Shown: in pieces, positions 16,401 through 26,590 of the stretch
Numbering within the stretch: position 1 is the stretch's first letter
Layout of the letters: every line of letters begins with the position of its first letter
Assembly (NCBI GenBank): GCA_964651325.1
Contig: CAZYXP010000024.1
Coordinates: forward strand, 1 to 28,427
Length of the DNA: 28,427 nucleotides
Direction of reading: 5' to 3'
Origin: JADFOB01 sp964651325
GTDB taxonomy: Bacteria > Planctomycetota > Phycisphaerae > UBA1845
The notes under the pieces: generated by a model
Seen by the model: only the letters and a program-made list of their open reading frames with translations
Database searches by the model: none
What the model was told of the DNA's origin: nothing
Translations under genes and position numbers: made by a program

Positions 16401-16861
16401 ACGTGAAGTCCATCATTGAGAAGAGTTATCGAAGCCGCCGTGCCCGGAATAAGCACGCCACCATCGTTTGGACATCCCTCGTACAGTCCGATATCCACTG
16501 AAAACCCCGGACCCGTGCCGTCGCCACCGCCGCCGACTGTCACCTCAAACTGCGTCAACCGGCACCCGCAAAGCTCAGTCAGAAACAGCCCATCGGCAAT
16601 ACGTCGATTCGGGCCGGGCGGAAAGAGTAGGTCGGCATTGGTATTGCTGTAGACGACATGGGTACCGGCGGCTACCTGATCGGGCCCAAACGCGGTCTCG
16701 TCCGTCGAGGACGTCGCGACCGGCCTGGTATAAACAGTTAGCGCGCCAGCCGGCGTGGCCCACAACCCCATCACAAGCGCTATGGCACAAGCAGTTTTCC
16801 TGGAAAACGCCAATACGCGGGTCTGGAATGCACGGAGACAATGTGGTGGATTGATCCTCAT
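13463..16861 (-). CDS. Mosaic secreted protein: FnIII split by a peptidase-like segment, TSP3 repeats, dockerin-like tail
   Basis: This 1132-aa protein has a signal peptide (1-40, hydrophobic about 23-39). A beta domain (41-225) is followed by the first strands of an FnIII-like domain (227-253, ending VLAWNGA). A segment of about 390 residues (254-645) comes next, and then the rest of the FnIII-like domain (646-707, CVETYDVLLDT...YFWQVV...WTFST). The inserted segment has QEFEH at 448-452, SHW at 478-480 and DLYLMG at 524-529. These resemble a zincin helix and a Met-turn, but Gln replaces the first metal-binding His. Thrombospondin type-3-like calcium repeats (709-900) include a 41-aa unit repeated from 755, 796 and 837. 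The last part is a beta domain and a dockerin-like tail from WGDV (1051) to Cys-Pro. Export is secure; peptidase activity is doubtful. Confidence 0.87.
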   Translation of the reverse strand: MRINPPHCLRAFQTRVLAFSRKTACAIALVMGLWATPAGALTVYTRPVATSSTDETAFGPDQVAAGTHVVYSNTNADLLFPPGPNRRIADGLFLTELCGCRLTQFEVTVGGGGDGTGPGFSVDIGLYEGCPNDGGVLIPGTAASITLLNDGLHVVVVDVSQDLIEIPSHVWVAVEFDMAGVGWLVGAAPEIGFSEDLYDHPNFPCVATFTGSLYASFASRVSCTLPGPPTIQDPLPADGATTNTDVVLAWNGAVPLLRSEAPPDPQGELVTPDNFVSGFEHPDVFLRQMKEAIARGEVPDPAAVKLPEVEPRTRFGPTESNVAGFIVPTVTPSDIFVYEDSTDLLASTNFSSGALFALMANATNEVLAAHGDNFDFVAFFLNFVPDHQIGAAFYLGIENDVAGIGLNPFNNRPSFGIPGDNVEGWVMMWRGSDWSEGYFTFTQLVMGQEFEHRFGMFLNPLPGGRPLQGDNGACGRGSHWNFRVDGQGSGMEIAEWVGSNPASRQGGTLNFNTDISDSVFSYPDLYLMGYVSGPEMDSGAAELRYMDDNANCAGSYSGPISNWGSQDIVATNGTRSPNFLQAQKHFNTAWVMIHRPIAVGGHLPNSSELNHVVNILNTWNDVWMASTLNKGTMTNVLEPPPGPQSCVETYDVLLDTLNPPTAAICTQTTQQTCNPGGLTDNETYFWQVVATNDLGTTQGPVWTFSTSNAGADCNGNGIPDDVDIAQGTSTDCNANQIPDECDPDGDGDGAPDACDPCPLDNPDDTDGDGVCDSADICPGGNDFLDTDGDGVPDACDPCPVDNPDDSDGDGVCDAADICPGGNDNQDTDADSVPDFCDPCPLDNPDDIDGDGICTSGDNCPLPNPGQLDCQPNGIGDVCDLNAGTSLDANANGIPDECEVFPPDSPLAEDGLLGSCVLDTDCLNEASCVGGVCYVPKNRYISVSANPLNAGALTARRIRLVDGAKPALLGWIGLPVAHVLKGPEVNPVLVSRIVDQPAYADWTQLAALTVHVGDCAVSPGHRYQVQSIVENQDLGLEANFSAPLELPTVLVWGDVAGGPSSPPDSTANLVDVQAIVFGFLLQQSVPSVRLDLEGAGVPNNVPDVEAVNFADIIRAVQGFQGDPYPFSAPLGCP
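14231..14599 (-). repeat. 123-nt in-gene repeats encoding TSP3-like calcium loops
   Basis: Units of 41 codons start at residues 755, 796 and 837 with DPCPLDNPDD or a close variant. The first two also contain DGDGVCD, ADICPGGND and DTDGDGVPD; the third is partial. DNA identity between units is high, so the copy number may vary between strains. Confidence 0.85.
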
Positions 16862-17149
16862 GGCTCGATCTCGCAGTCAATAGGGACACTCTGCTGCCAT
16901 TCTCGCCGCTCGGTGAGAACGCTACTAGATGAAGAAAGGCAAGAAAACGCGCCCCATATTCCACAAATGTTGAAAATCAATCGTGAAATCAACCCACGTC
17001 GCGCAGCACTCCCCCCATGCGGCAAGAATTGTACTCGAAATCGCCCGGTTTTGCAACGCCATTCTGCCGACGCTTGCATTCAGGCCGGGACCGCCTGCCA
17101 CCATATCCCCAAGCCCGACCGACGATCGCGTGTTCGTTGTCGGATGGCT

Positions 17150-18004
17150 TCAGCGGTCTTTGACGCCCATGAAGACGATGCCCGCGCGATCGGCGGCGGC
17201 CAGCGTGACCTCCCGATCGACGATGAGCGTCTTCTCCGCTTCGACGACGAGCATCTTGGCGCCGTGCTGTTTTAGGTTGGCGATGGTGTCCGGGCCGACC
17301 GTGGGTACGTCGAAGCGCATGTCCTGATCGGGCTTGGCGACCTTGATCAGCGCCCACCCTCCCTGCCGGCAAAGCGCGCCCGCGCGTTGGATCATCCGGT
17401 CCGTCCCCTCGATGGCTTCAACGGCGATGACTTCCGTTTCTTTGACGGCCACGGATTGACCAATGTCGAGCCGACCCATCTCTTTGACGATGGACCAGCC
17501 GAATTCGGAGTCTTTAAGTTGGTCGGCCGACGGTTGCCGTTTGGTCAAAACGCCTTCGGGGGCCATGTGTTCTTTGGAATAGGCCACGCACTCTTTCATG
17601 ACGATCCCATGTCTGCCAAATTCGTCGGCCACGGCCGCGAGCACCGTGTCGTTGCGTTTGTCGGGAATCTCCCGGAACCAGATTCTCATCGAGGTCAGGT
17701 CGGGAAGCAAGCGCAGCAGGCGAAACCGCCCGTACATGTCCGTCTTGCGGACGGAACCGGCCAGGATGACCTGGTCGGCGCGAGTTCGCTTCAACATGCG
17801 AATCCAACCGCCGATGCGCACGAAGCCCCCCCACCGGAAGACGTCGGCGGTCGAGAACAGGGATCGATCGGCCAGGCCGCGCAGGCCGATGACGGTCACG
17901 TGGCATCCCGCATCCTTGGCGCCGGCGAGCACCATGGCGGGAAACTTGCCCGCGCCTGCGATGATGCCGAGCCGGGTTCCAGTGGGTTTGCTTGCCGCGT
18001 TCAT
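17150..18004 (-). CDS. lpxI: UDP-2,3-diacylglucosamine diphosphatase LpxI
   Basis: This 284-aa protein matches the LpxI (DUF1009) family. Members hydrolyse UDP-2,3-diacylglucosamine to lipid X and UMP in the cytoplasm, a step of lipid A synthesis that replaces LpxH in many lineages. Visible family features are the N-terminal LGIIAGAGKFP (12-22), ILAGSVRKTDM (80-90), GQSVAVKETEVIAVEAIEGT (182-201), then DMRFDVPTVGPDTI (228-241) and DREVTLAAAD near the end. The length is typical. The ATG at 18004 was chosen; the open frame extends 36 nt further to a TTG with no good ribosome binding site. No other lipid A gene is adjacent, although planctomycetes often encode lpxI near lpxA/B/D, which may lie elsewhere. 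The presence of the gene supports an LPS-containing outer membrane. Confidence 0.94.
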   Translation of the reverse strand: MNAASKPTGTRLGIIAGAGKFPAMVLAGAKDAGCHVTVIGLRGLADRSLFSTADVFRWGGFVRIGGWIRMLKRTRADQVILAGSVRKTDMYGRFRLLRLLPDLTSMRIWFREIPDKRNDTVLAAVADEFGRHGIVMKECVAYSKEHMAPEGVLTKRQPSADQLKDSEFGWSIVKEMGRLDIGQSVAVKETEVIAVEAIEGTDRMIQRAGALCRQGGWALIKVAKPDQDMRFDVPTVGPDTIANLKQHGAKMLVVEAEKTLIVDREVTLAAADRAGIVFMGVKDR

Positions 18005-18055
18005 GGGCAAAGTGTTCGCCGAAGTAGGCGTGATTGTCAACGAGGCCCGGCGGAA

Positions 18056-18126
18056 TCAGAGCCGCTGGCGCCAGCCTGCGGACCCTGCGCGGTAGGAGGT
18101 CACCAGGCTTGCGCCAGGTGCTCTGA
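18056..18126. repeat. 71-nt palindromic element with TCAGAGC / GCTCTGA ends
   Basis: Two 29-nt arms (18056-18084 and 18098-18126) are complementary at 24 of 29 positions around a 13-nt loop. The ends TCAGAGC and GCTCTGA are perfect inverted repeats. The left arm is identical to window positions 25-53. This is the most complete copy of the repeat family also found at 1-126 and, in part, at 27901-27926. Confidence 0.85.
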
Positions 18127-18181
18127 GGCGCGGCGATCAGGAAATCGACAGGTGACCCGGAAGCGTCTTGATTGGGGCGTC

Positions 18182-18205
18182 ATGGGTAAGCTACTGCTTA
18201 CCCGT
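18182..18205. repeat. Hairpin ATGGGTAAGC-TACT-GCTTACCCGT
   Basis: A 10-bp stem with one G-T wobble closes a 4-nt loop. It belongs to the palindrome cluster downstream of the histidine kinase gene. Confidence 0.7.
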
Positions 18206-18265
18206 GTCTTTGCCCCGTCCTGCACGGGCAAACAGGAATTGCCCATGCCACCCGGCCGCACGATG

Positions 18266-18288
18266 CGCGCGAAGCACGACTTCGCGCG
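18266..18288. repeat. Hairpin CGCGCGAAG-CACGA-CTTCGCGCG
   Basis: A perfect 9-bp stem with a 5-nt loop lies 19 nt past the stop codon of the minus-strand histidine kinase. It has no T-tract, so it is a weak terminator candidate or an RNA-stabilising 3' structure. Confidence 0.65.
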
Positions 18289-18307
18289 GTGTTGCGATCG
18301 TCCTTGG

Positions 18308-20692
<2,385 letters not shown>

Positions 20693-20759
20693 CGTTATTG
20701 GACTCAGCAACTCCTCCCCTAAGGCCTTCGATACCCGCCGTGGGATTGCGTTTCCTTGG

Positions 20760-21341
20760 TCACTCGCCTTCTACCAACCGGGCGAGTTTGAGCAACTTGG
20801 AACTGGCCTTGAGCCGGGCACGCTTCAAGGCATCGCGATTGATCTCAAAGACGATTCGGCCCTTTTGAAGCACGAAACCGATCATGCCCCCTTTTCTGGC
20901 AAACGCTTCCATCGCCGACACGAGAAGCACGGGGGCGCTGTCCAGCACTGCGATGATTTGGCCAAACCGCTGTCGCTCGGAGCGACTGATGTACAGCATG
21001 TGGCAGGCCTTCAAATCGGCTCGATCCGTTTCCCGTTCCCAACGAAATCGACGCACGACGACGGCGTGCCCTGCCAGCGTTTTGGCGCGTACCGTATCGT
21101 CGAGAATCCGCCCGAACGGATCGTCACCGAGCACGCCGATGACAAACGGCACATGCTTGCCTCCGAGGGCTTGTTTGGGCCATCGGACAAACCGGGCGAA
21201 GTTGTACAGGTAGGCCGCCTCGACTTTGAGCACCTTTGCCCCATCAACATCCTGCGCGCGGACCGGGGTTGAATGCCAAGACCCCAGGACCAGGGCCCAT
21301 GTCATCAGCACGAATTTGGTTGTCTTTTTCCTACGCAGCAC
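20760..21341 (-). CDS. YfiR-family periplasmic protein (DUF4154)
   Basis: This 193-aa protein has an N-terminal signal peptide (1-29, ending VRA) and a mature domain typical of YfiR. Visible family features are KVEAAYLYNFARFVRWP (38-54), a central IGVLGDDPFG, CHMLYISRSE, VLLVSAMEAFARKGGMIGFV, and the closing FEINRDALKRARLKASSKLL. In Pseudomonas, YfiR binds the periplasmic domain of the diguanylate cyclase YfiN and represses it. Here the neighbouring kinase carries the similar sensor domain, so the kinase is the inferred partner. The start is GTG at 21341, supported by AAGGA 6 nt upstream. The gene lies 76 nt after the TonB receptor and 67 nt before the kinase, consistent with one operon. Confidence 0.93.
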   Translation of the reverse strand: MLRRKKTTKFVLMTWALVLGSWHSTPVRAQDVDGAKVLKVEAAYLYNFARFVRWPKQALGGKHVPFVIGVLGDDPFGRILDDTVRAKTLAGHAVVVRRFRWERETDRADLKACHMLYISRSERQRFGQIIAVLDSAPVLLVSAMEAFARKGGMIGFVLQKGRIVFEINRDALKRARLKASSKLLKLARLVEGE

Positions 21342-21347
21342 GCGGAA

Positions 21348-21352
21348 TCCTT
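21348..21352 (-). promoter_or_regulatory. Ribosome binding site of the YfiR-family gene
   Basis: AAGGA on the minus strand, 6 nt upstream, supports the GTG start at 21341. No ATG lies near this site. Confidence 0.6.
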
Positions 21353-21417
21353 CACGCTTCCTCCGGCTCCCTGATCGCTCGCTTCTTATCCCTTATGACG
21401 AATATGTCTGAGCCAAC

Positions 21418-23592
21418 TCATGGCATGTGCAAACGCACCTCGACAAACACCATGCGCGGCACCTCGGCGTCGTTGAGAAACAGTGTGCCACCCTCGTAGT
21501 GGTTGGGGTCCAATAAGTTCTTGACGCCCACGGTCACCGACGCCCGATCCGCCCAGAATTCATACTCCGCATTCAGATCGAGCCGTAGATAGGGATCGAT
21601 CCGGCGAGGGCTGAACGGGTTGGCCGGGTTGGGCGCCTTGACCGCATCCACGTAAAACAGATGGGCGGCAAGCCGCAGGTCGTCGTTGACCGCGTACCGC
21701 GCGCCCACCATCGCCTTGTGTGCCGGCGGCGTGAGGTAATCTCGGTCGGTAAAGGGCTTGTTGACATCCCAGTTGAGCTGTTGGTAGGTGTAGTTGCCCA
21801 GCAACGTCAGCTTGTCGGTGGCTTGGTAGTTGGCTTCGAATTCAACGCCGTATAGGGAGACGTTGTCCGACTGATTATCAAAGTGGTTTTGAATCAACCC
21901 GGGCGGGCCGAGCCGCGGGCTTAGGGTTGTCACCTCGTCGTATTGGTGCCAGAAGAGGTTGAGGCTGGCATCGAGCCGCTTGAAGAACGTGCCCCGATAG
22001 CCCAATTCGTACGCGATCAGGGTTGTCGGATCAACGCTGCGATTGGAAGTGACACGTGCCAGGCCGTTGAGCAGAGGGATGTTCAGAAAGCGACCGGCTG
22101 CTGTCGGTGAATGGAACGCGCGGGAGACGGATCCGTAGATTACGGCATCCTCCGAAATCGCGTAAGAAAGCGACGCGCGCGCGCTGGGTTGGAATCCACC
22201 GTAGAATTCGTAGTCAATCCTGCCACCTAAATTCAACGTCCATCTCGAATCGAGCTGCCATTCGTCTTGAAGGTACACCCCCACAATGCCGGTGCTGACG
22301 AAGCCCTTGGTCAGCATGCGCGGATGCGAGTTGCCCGAATCAAGCAGGTCGATGCGACCGTCGAAGCCGTAGGTTCGCGTGTGCCCTGCCTCCGGCTCAA
22401 AGGTGCGCGAAAGTTGAAGTCCGAGTTGTTGGTAGCGGTAATCGATTTGGGGTAGTCCGGGCGAGGCATGAAAGTCGTTGACAAAACCGATGAGCTCGAC
22501 CGTGTCGTGTTCCGCAATCCGGTGTTCCCACGTACCCATTACGTACGCGGCCTGATGATCCGAATTGCGGCGCATGCCGAAGCCTGCCAGCGGCGTTGGC
22601 GGAAATCCGCCGTCCACGATCGAATGACCCGCCGAAAAACTGAAGGTGTTATCCTTGTCTTTGTCGTACACGGCGTGCAGGCTGATGCGACCGCCCTTGT
22701 AATCGTCCTCGAGGCCTCGCAGGAAGGAGCCCCCTTTGCGGAAGCCATCGCTTGCCTCGTACTCGCCGGAAAGGCGCAGACGGAGCTTGCCCTCCGAAAC
22801 GCCGTACCCGACATGCTGCTTGAAGGTGCCGCGCGAGCCGCCGCTCGATGAGAGCGTCAGGCCAAGTTGATCGGCGGGATCCTTGGTGATGATGTTGATC
22901 ACGCCGTTGGCTGCGTCGGCGCCCCACGTCACGCCGCCAGGACCGCGGATGACCTCGATGCGCGCGATGTCCTCCAACTGGAACGGCCAGCCGCCCCAGA
23001 GCGTACCCCCAAAGAGCGAATCGAATATCTGCCGACCATCGACCAGCACCAGCACATGATTGGCAAGGAAACCATGAAACCCCCGCGGCGATACGGCCGC
23101 GTTGCCGAACGAGAGGTCGGCCACATCCACACCGGGGGCAAGACGCAAGGCATCGGGAATCGATCGCGCGCCGGATTGGCGGATGTCGTCGGCGGTGATC
23201 ACGCTTACGGCATAGGGAACGGCCGTGATCCGCTGCGCACGCCGAGAGGCCGTGACCACCACCTGAACCTCCATGAGTTGTTCGAGGCTCAGGTCCGCCA
23301 GGTGGTTGTCGTCTCCACCCAGACCCAACTCAGAGCCTGCGGCCGATGACGCATCCTCTTGATTCGAGTTAGGGCTCGGGGAATTCGTGCGTGGTGCCGC
23401 TGTCCCGGTAGCGGGCCGGGATTCCTGCTGTGCGGCCAGACTTTCTGATCGCACGAACATCGCAAGCGCCATCGCCGCCATGCTCAGAGGGGTCAGTCGG
23501 CTCCCCCGATTGATCCAATGCAAAATACGCCTCGCACGAACCACGCGTTCCCAGTCGCGATTCGTGACAAGTCGGTTCTTGTCAGTTGCCAT
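21418..23592 (-). CDS. TonB-dependent outer-membrane receptor
   Basis: This 724-aa protein has a long N-terminal leader with a hydrophobic stretch (about 34-54, SMAAMALAMF) and a low-complexity linker. A pre-plug motif (99-117, ADLSLEQLMEVQVVVTASR) follows, typical of receptors found next to YfiR-type proteins. The plug (112-237) contains PYAVSVITADDIRQSG, IPDALRLAPGV, VLVLVDGRQIF, IEVIRGPGGVTWGADAANGV and INIITK. A beta-barrel of about 480 residues follows. The C-terminus ends RLHMP rather than in a terminal aromatic, which is unusual for barrel insertion, although the last strand (RMVFVEVRL) looks normal. Ligands are unknown. The ATG at 23592 was chosen for GAGG 8 nt upstream and to start just before the leader. 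It is first in the inferred receptor-YfiR-kinase operon. Confidence 0.93.
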   Translation of the reverse strand: MATDKNRLVTNRDWERVVRARRILHWINRGSRLTPLSMAAMALAMFVRSESLAAQQESRPATGTAAPRTNSPSPNSNQEDASSAAGSELGLGGDDNHLADLSLEQLMEVQVVVTASRRAQRITAVPYAVSVITADDIRQSGARSIPDALRLAPGVDVADLSFGNAAVSPRGFHGFLANHVLVLVDGRQIFDSLFGGTLWGGWPFQLEDIARIEVIRGPGGVTWGADAANGVINIITKDPADQLGLTLSSSGGSRGTFKQHVGYGVSEGKLRLRLSGEYEASDGFRKGGSFLRGLEDDYKGGRISLHAVYDKDKDNTFSFSAGHSIVDGGFPPTPLAGFGMRRNSDHQAAYVMGTWEHRIAEHDTVELIGFVNDFHASPGLPQIDYRYQQLGLQLSRTFEPEAGHTRTYGFDGRIDLLDSGNSHPRMLTKGFVSTGIVGVYLQDEWQLDSRWTLNLGGRIDYEFYGGFQPSARASLSYAISEDAVIYGSVSRAFHSPTAAGRFLNIPLLNGLARVTSNRSVDPTTLIAYELGYRGTFFKRLDASLNLFWHQYDEVTTLSPRLGPPGLIQNHFDNQSDNVSLYGVEFEANYQATDKLTLLGNYTYQQLNWDVNKPFTDRDYLTPPAHKAMVGARYAVNDDLRLAAHLFYVDAVKAPNPANPFSPRRIDPYLRLDLNAEYEFWADRASVTVGVKNLLDPNHYEGGTLFLNDAEVPRMVFVEVRLHMP

Positions 23593-24061
23593 GTTTTTCG
23601 CCTCTTCAACTCTAACAGCATGCAGCGCGGCTCTGGGAACATGCCTCCGAGGCTCCGGCAAGCCTGGCGCAAGATACATGGCGCGAACATGACTCTTTTC
23701 CAGCGCCGTTCGAGCATGGATGCCGCTTCGTTAGATGGATAATCGTCGTTTTGGTGGGCGAGCCTTAGATCGGCCTGCCTTCCCGCTCGCGGACGCGCTC
23801 GGCGAGCCAGGGTCGCTTTCCCGCTGGAAACAAAGCTATTATCGGCCGTAACCCGATATGGCTGTGAGCGTGCGGCCTCCCGTTGGAATCGCTGAGCAGG
23901 GGCTGCAAGTATTGCACAACGTGATGCCACCAGAACCGGACTTGGCGCCTAAACGGCTGCCGTGCAGGCGGGTAGCTGGAGCGTTCGCGCCGCCGATTAG
24001 GTCAGGCATGTCGGGCGTGTGCCCGATAACACGCGATGTGCGCTCGGCATGGTACGGCGGA
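23593..24061. other. Gap upstream of the TonB receptor gene
   Basis: No credible gene was found in these 469 nt. The region should hold the promoter of the receptor-YfiR-kinase operon and the 3' end of the Ser/Thr kinase transcript. I see no clear promoter boxes. One hairpin (24011-24026) lies near the kinase stop. Confidence 0.6.
24011..24026. repeat. Hairpin TCGGGC-GTGT-GCCCGA
   Basis: A 6-bp perfect stem with a 4-nt loop lies about 35 nt past the stop of the minus-strand Ser/Thr kinase. It has no T-tract, so it is only a possible transcript-end structure. Confidence 0.45.
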
Positions 24062-26590
24062 TCAGCCGCCGCTCGGCGGCGTCTTCGCGCTGTAGGCCTC
24101 GGCCTCGTCGGGCTTGCCCCACTTTTCATACATCGCAATGACGCGCCCCCGCGCCACCACAACGTAGCGATCAGACGGGCCTCGCTGATCACGCATGGCC
24201 CGATAACTATCGGTCAACAGCGGCTCCGCCTCGTCGAATCGGCCTAGCGCAGCCAGGCTTTCGCCCCACGCGCTTTGGGCAAAGGCGATCCGCCAGTGCC
24301 CTTCAGGGAACGATTCCCGCAAGATGCCCACCGCCCGATCGAGATACCGCTGCGCTTCGGCCGCATCACCACGGGCTAGCCGTACGACTCCCAGGCCCAC
24401 CATCGCCTCGGCGGTGTGGGCATCCCGATCACCGAGGTCTCTTTTGTAGATGGCCAGTGCGTCTTCGAAATGGGTTTGAGCGCCCGGGAAACTCTCCATG
24501 TCATACAGCAGCCAGCCCAGATTGTTGAGCCCGCTGGCGACGTACCAGTGGTCGTGGCCCATTCGGGCGCGATACAGCGCGATGGCCCTGCGAAACTGTC
24601 GTTCCGATTCCGCGTACCGGTGCTGCTCTTTCAACATCACGCCCAGCCAGATCATCGCGGTGCCGACGTACGGATGATCGTCGCCCATTGACGCGCGCAA
24701 TACGGGCAGGGCTCGCTGCATCAGCGTCAGCGCTTCGTCGTATTCCCCGAGTTCCCGCAACACTTCAGCAAGCGATTCGAGCGCGAATCCGACGTATTGA
24801 TGATCATCGCCGAACAGGGACTGTGACGCGGCGAGCAGTTCACGGGCCAGCGCCTCCGCCCGCGCGTTGTCACCAAGCCTCAGGTACAACTGGACCAGGC
24901 TATTCAGCGTCTTGAGCGAATCGACATGGGCGCCGTCATAGATCCTGCGCTGAATGGCAAGCGCTTCGGTGAGCAGCGGCTCGGCCTGCCGGGGCTCGCC
25001 GGACCGGGCCAGCGTGGCGCCGAGCACCTGCAGGTTTTCGGCAATCACCGCATCATCGGCGCCTAGCCGTCGCCGCGTGGCCAGCGCCTCCGTCAAATAG
25101 GGCGTTGCTTTGGCGTAACGCCCCTGAGCATTCCAGGCCCGCCCCAGCGTAAAACTGCTCTCTGCCACCAGGAGATGATCATCGCCATACAGGGATCGGC
25201 GGATACTCAAGGCGTCCTTGGAGAACTGCATCGCCTGATCGGGATCGCCCAAGTTGCGGAAGGACGTGGCCATCGCATCCATCAGCGTCGCCAGGGTGGC
25301 CGGCTCGTCCTTGAGCTCAGAAGCGATACGCTCGCTCCCGCGAACCAATACATCTTTGGCCTTCAGCGTTTCCATCGCGCCTTGATCCGGATCCGAGAGG
25401 CGAAACAAGCCGGCCAGGAACTCGATGGCCCGGTTGGCGCGCGTCAGGTTGGTGTCTGCTTGAGTGTAGAGCACGCTCATCCACGCACCGAACCCCAACA
25501 CGACAAGAAACAGCGTACCCACGAAGCCGGACGCGGCCTTGTGCCGCACGATCAGTTTGCGGAGCTGATAAACCGTGCTCGGCGGCCGAGCCTGAATCGG
25601 TTGGTTGGTAAGGTAACACTCGATGTCATCGCCCAATGCAGCGGCGGTGGCATAGCGGCGAGACGGCTCCTTGGCCACCGATTTGAGAATGATCGTGTCC
25701 AGATCGCCGCGCAGTTTCCGGTTCAACTGACTGGGACGCGGCGGCGTATCCTCGCAGATAACCCGGACGGCCTCATGCAGCGCGCTGCGCTTGATATCAT
25801 GCGGCGGTCGATCGGTGGCCAGCTCATAGAGGATGGCGCCTAAGGAGTAAACATCGCTGCGCAGATCGATTTCGTCGGGGTTGCCCCGCGCCTGCTCGGG
25901 GCTCATGTAAGGGAGCGTCCCTTGAATGATGCCGACCTCCGTTTCGATGGTGGCCACCGCGACATCGGTATCGGTGATTCGCGCCAGGCCGAAATCGAGC
26001 ACCTTGGGATTGGCATCGCCGTCAATCAAGATGTTCGAGGGCTTCAGATCGCGGTGGATGACGCCGCGCTGGTGGGCATAGTTGATGGCGCTGCATATCT
26101 TACGCAGTAGAATCAGACGTTCCCGCAGATTCAACCGGCGGCCCTTCACGTATTCGTGGAGCGGCGTGCCGCGCACCATTTCCATGGCGAAAAAATGCTG
26201 ACCGTCGTCGGTGCGTCCGGCCTCGTAAATGGCGGCGATGTGGGGATGGCGAAGGCGGGCGAGTGTTTGGGCCTCGCGCTGAAAAAGGCGGATGTAGTGC
26301 TCGTCCACGAATCGCCCGCCTCGGATCACCTTGAGGGCAACCAGGCGACGTGGCTGCTGCTGCTCCGCTTGATAAACGCGGCCCATGCCTCCCTCGCCAA
26401 GAATCGACAGGACGCGGTACGAGCCGATCTGCGTCGGTTGCCGAGACTCACCGGGGTTTGCGATCGATTGGTCATCTTCCGCCAAGGCTTCCTTGACCGC
26501 GTCGATCATGGATTGGTCTCCCACAGCCGGCGCGGACGCGCGGCTGTCGGGAGGACGATCAGAAGCGTTGGATTCTTCACTCTTGGCCAT
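24062..26590 (-). CDS. PknB-type Ser/Thr protein kinase with C-terminal TPRs
   Basis: This 842-aa protein has a disordered N-terminal tail (1-54) and a complete eukaryotic-like kinase domain (about 57-330). Key residues are the glycine loop GEGGMG (65-70), Lys87 in ALKVI, the catalytic loop HRDLKPSN (179-186), DFG (199-201), GTLPYMSPEQA (224-234) and SDVYSLG (245-251). One membrane helix (about 353-373) follows, then an extended array of TPRs (about 390-835) of the type seen in kinase-TPR fusions of planctomycetes. All catalytic residues are intact, so it should be active; the TPRs would lie in the periplasm if the topology is N-in. The gene stands alone, with a 469-nt gap to the receptor operon. 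The ribosome binding site is weak. Substrates are unknown. Confidence 0.93.
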   Translation of the reverse strand: MAKSEESNASDRPPDSRASAPAVGDQSMIDAVKEALAEDDQSIANPGESRQPTQIGSYRVLSILGEGGMGRVYQAEQQQPRRLVALKVIRGGRFVDEHYIRLFQREAQTLARLRHPHIAAIYEAGRTDDGQHFFAMEMVRGTPLHEYVKGRRLNLRERLILLRKICSAINYAHQRGVIHRDLKPSNILIDGDANPKVLDFGLARITDTDVAVATIETEVGIIQGTLPYMSPEQARGNPDEIDLRSDVYSLGAILYELATDRPPHDIKRSALHEAVRVICEDTPPRPSQLNRKLRGDLDTIILKSVAKEPSRRYATAAALGDDIECYLTNQPIQARPPSTVYQLRKLIVRHKAASGFVGTLFLVVLGFGAWMSVLYTQADTNLTRANRAIEFLAGLFRLSDPDQGAMETLKAKDVLVRGSERIASELKDEPATLATLMDAMATSFRNLGDPDQAMQFSKDALSIRRSLYGDDHLLVAESSFTLGRAWNAQGRYAKATPYLTEALATRRRLGADDAVIAENLQVLGATLARSGEPRQAEPLLTEALAIQRRIYDGAHVDSLKTLNSLVQLYLRLGDNARAEALARELLAASQSLFGDDHQYVGFALESLAEVLRELGEYDEALTLMQRALPVLRASMGDDHPYVGTAMIWLGVMLKEQHRYAESERQFRRAIALYRARMGHDHWYVASGLNNLGWLLYDMESFPGAQTHFEDALAIYKRDLGDRDAHTAEAMVGLGVVRLARGDAAEAQRYLDRAVGILRESFPEGHWRIAFAQSAWGESLAALGRFDEAEPLLTDSYRAMRDQRGPSDRYVVVARGRVIAMYEKWGKPDEAEAYSAKTPPSGG

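Larger units (their letters stand above)
18005..18307. other. Palindrome-rich gap between lpxI and the histidine kinase
   Basis: This stretch has no coding potential and consists largely of dyads: 18056-18126, 18182-18205, GGGCAA...TTGCCC (18226-18244) and 18266-18288. It is the 3' region of the kinase operon and the 5' region of lpxI. Confidence 0.75.

Noticed and set aside
23493..23930. Minus-strand open frame overlapping the start of the receptor gene
   Set aside because: It overlaps the receptor coding region in another frame and lacks any recognisable feature.
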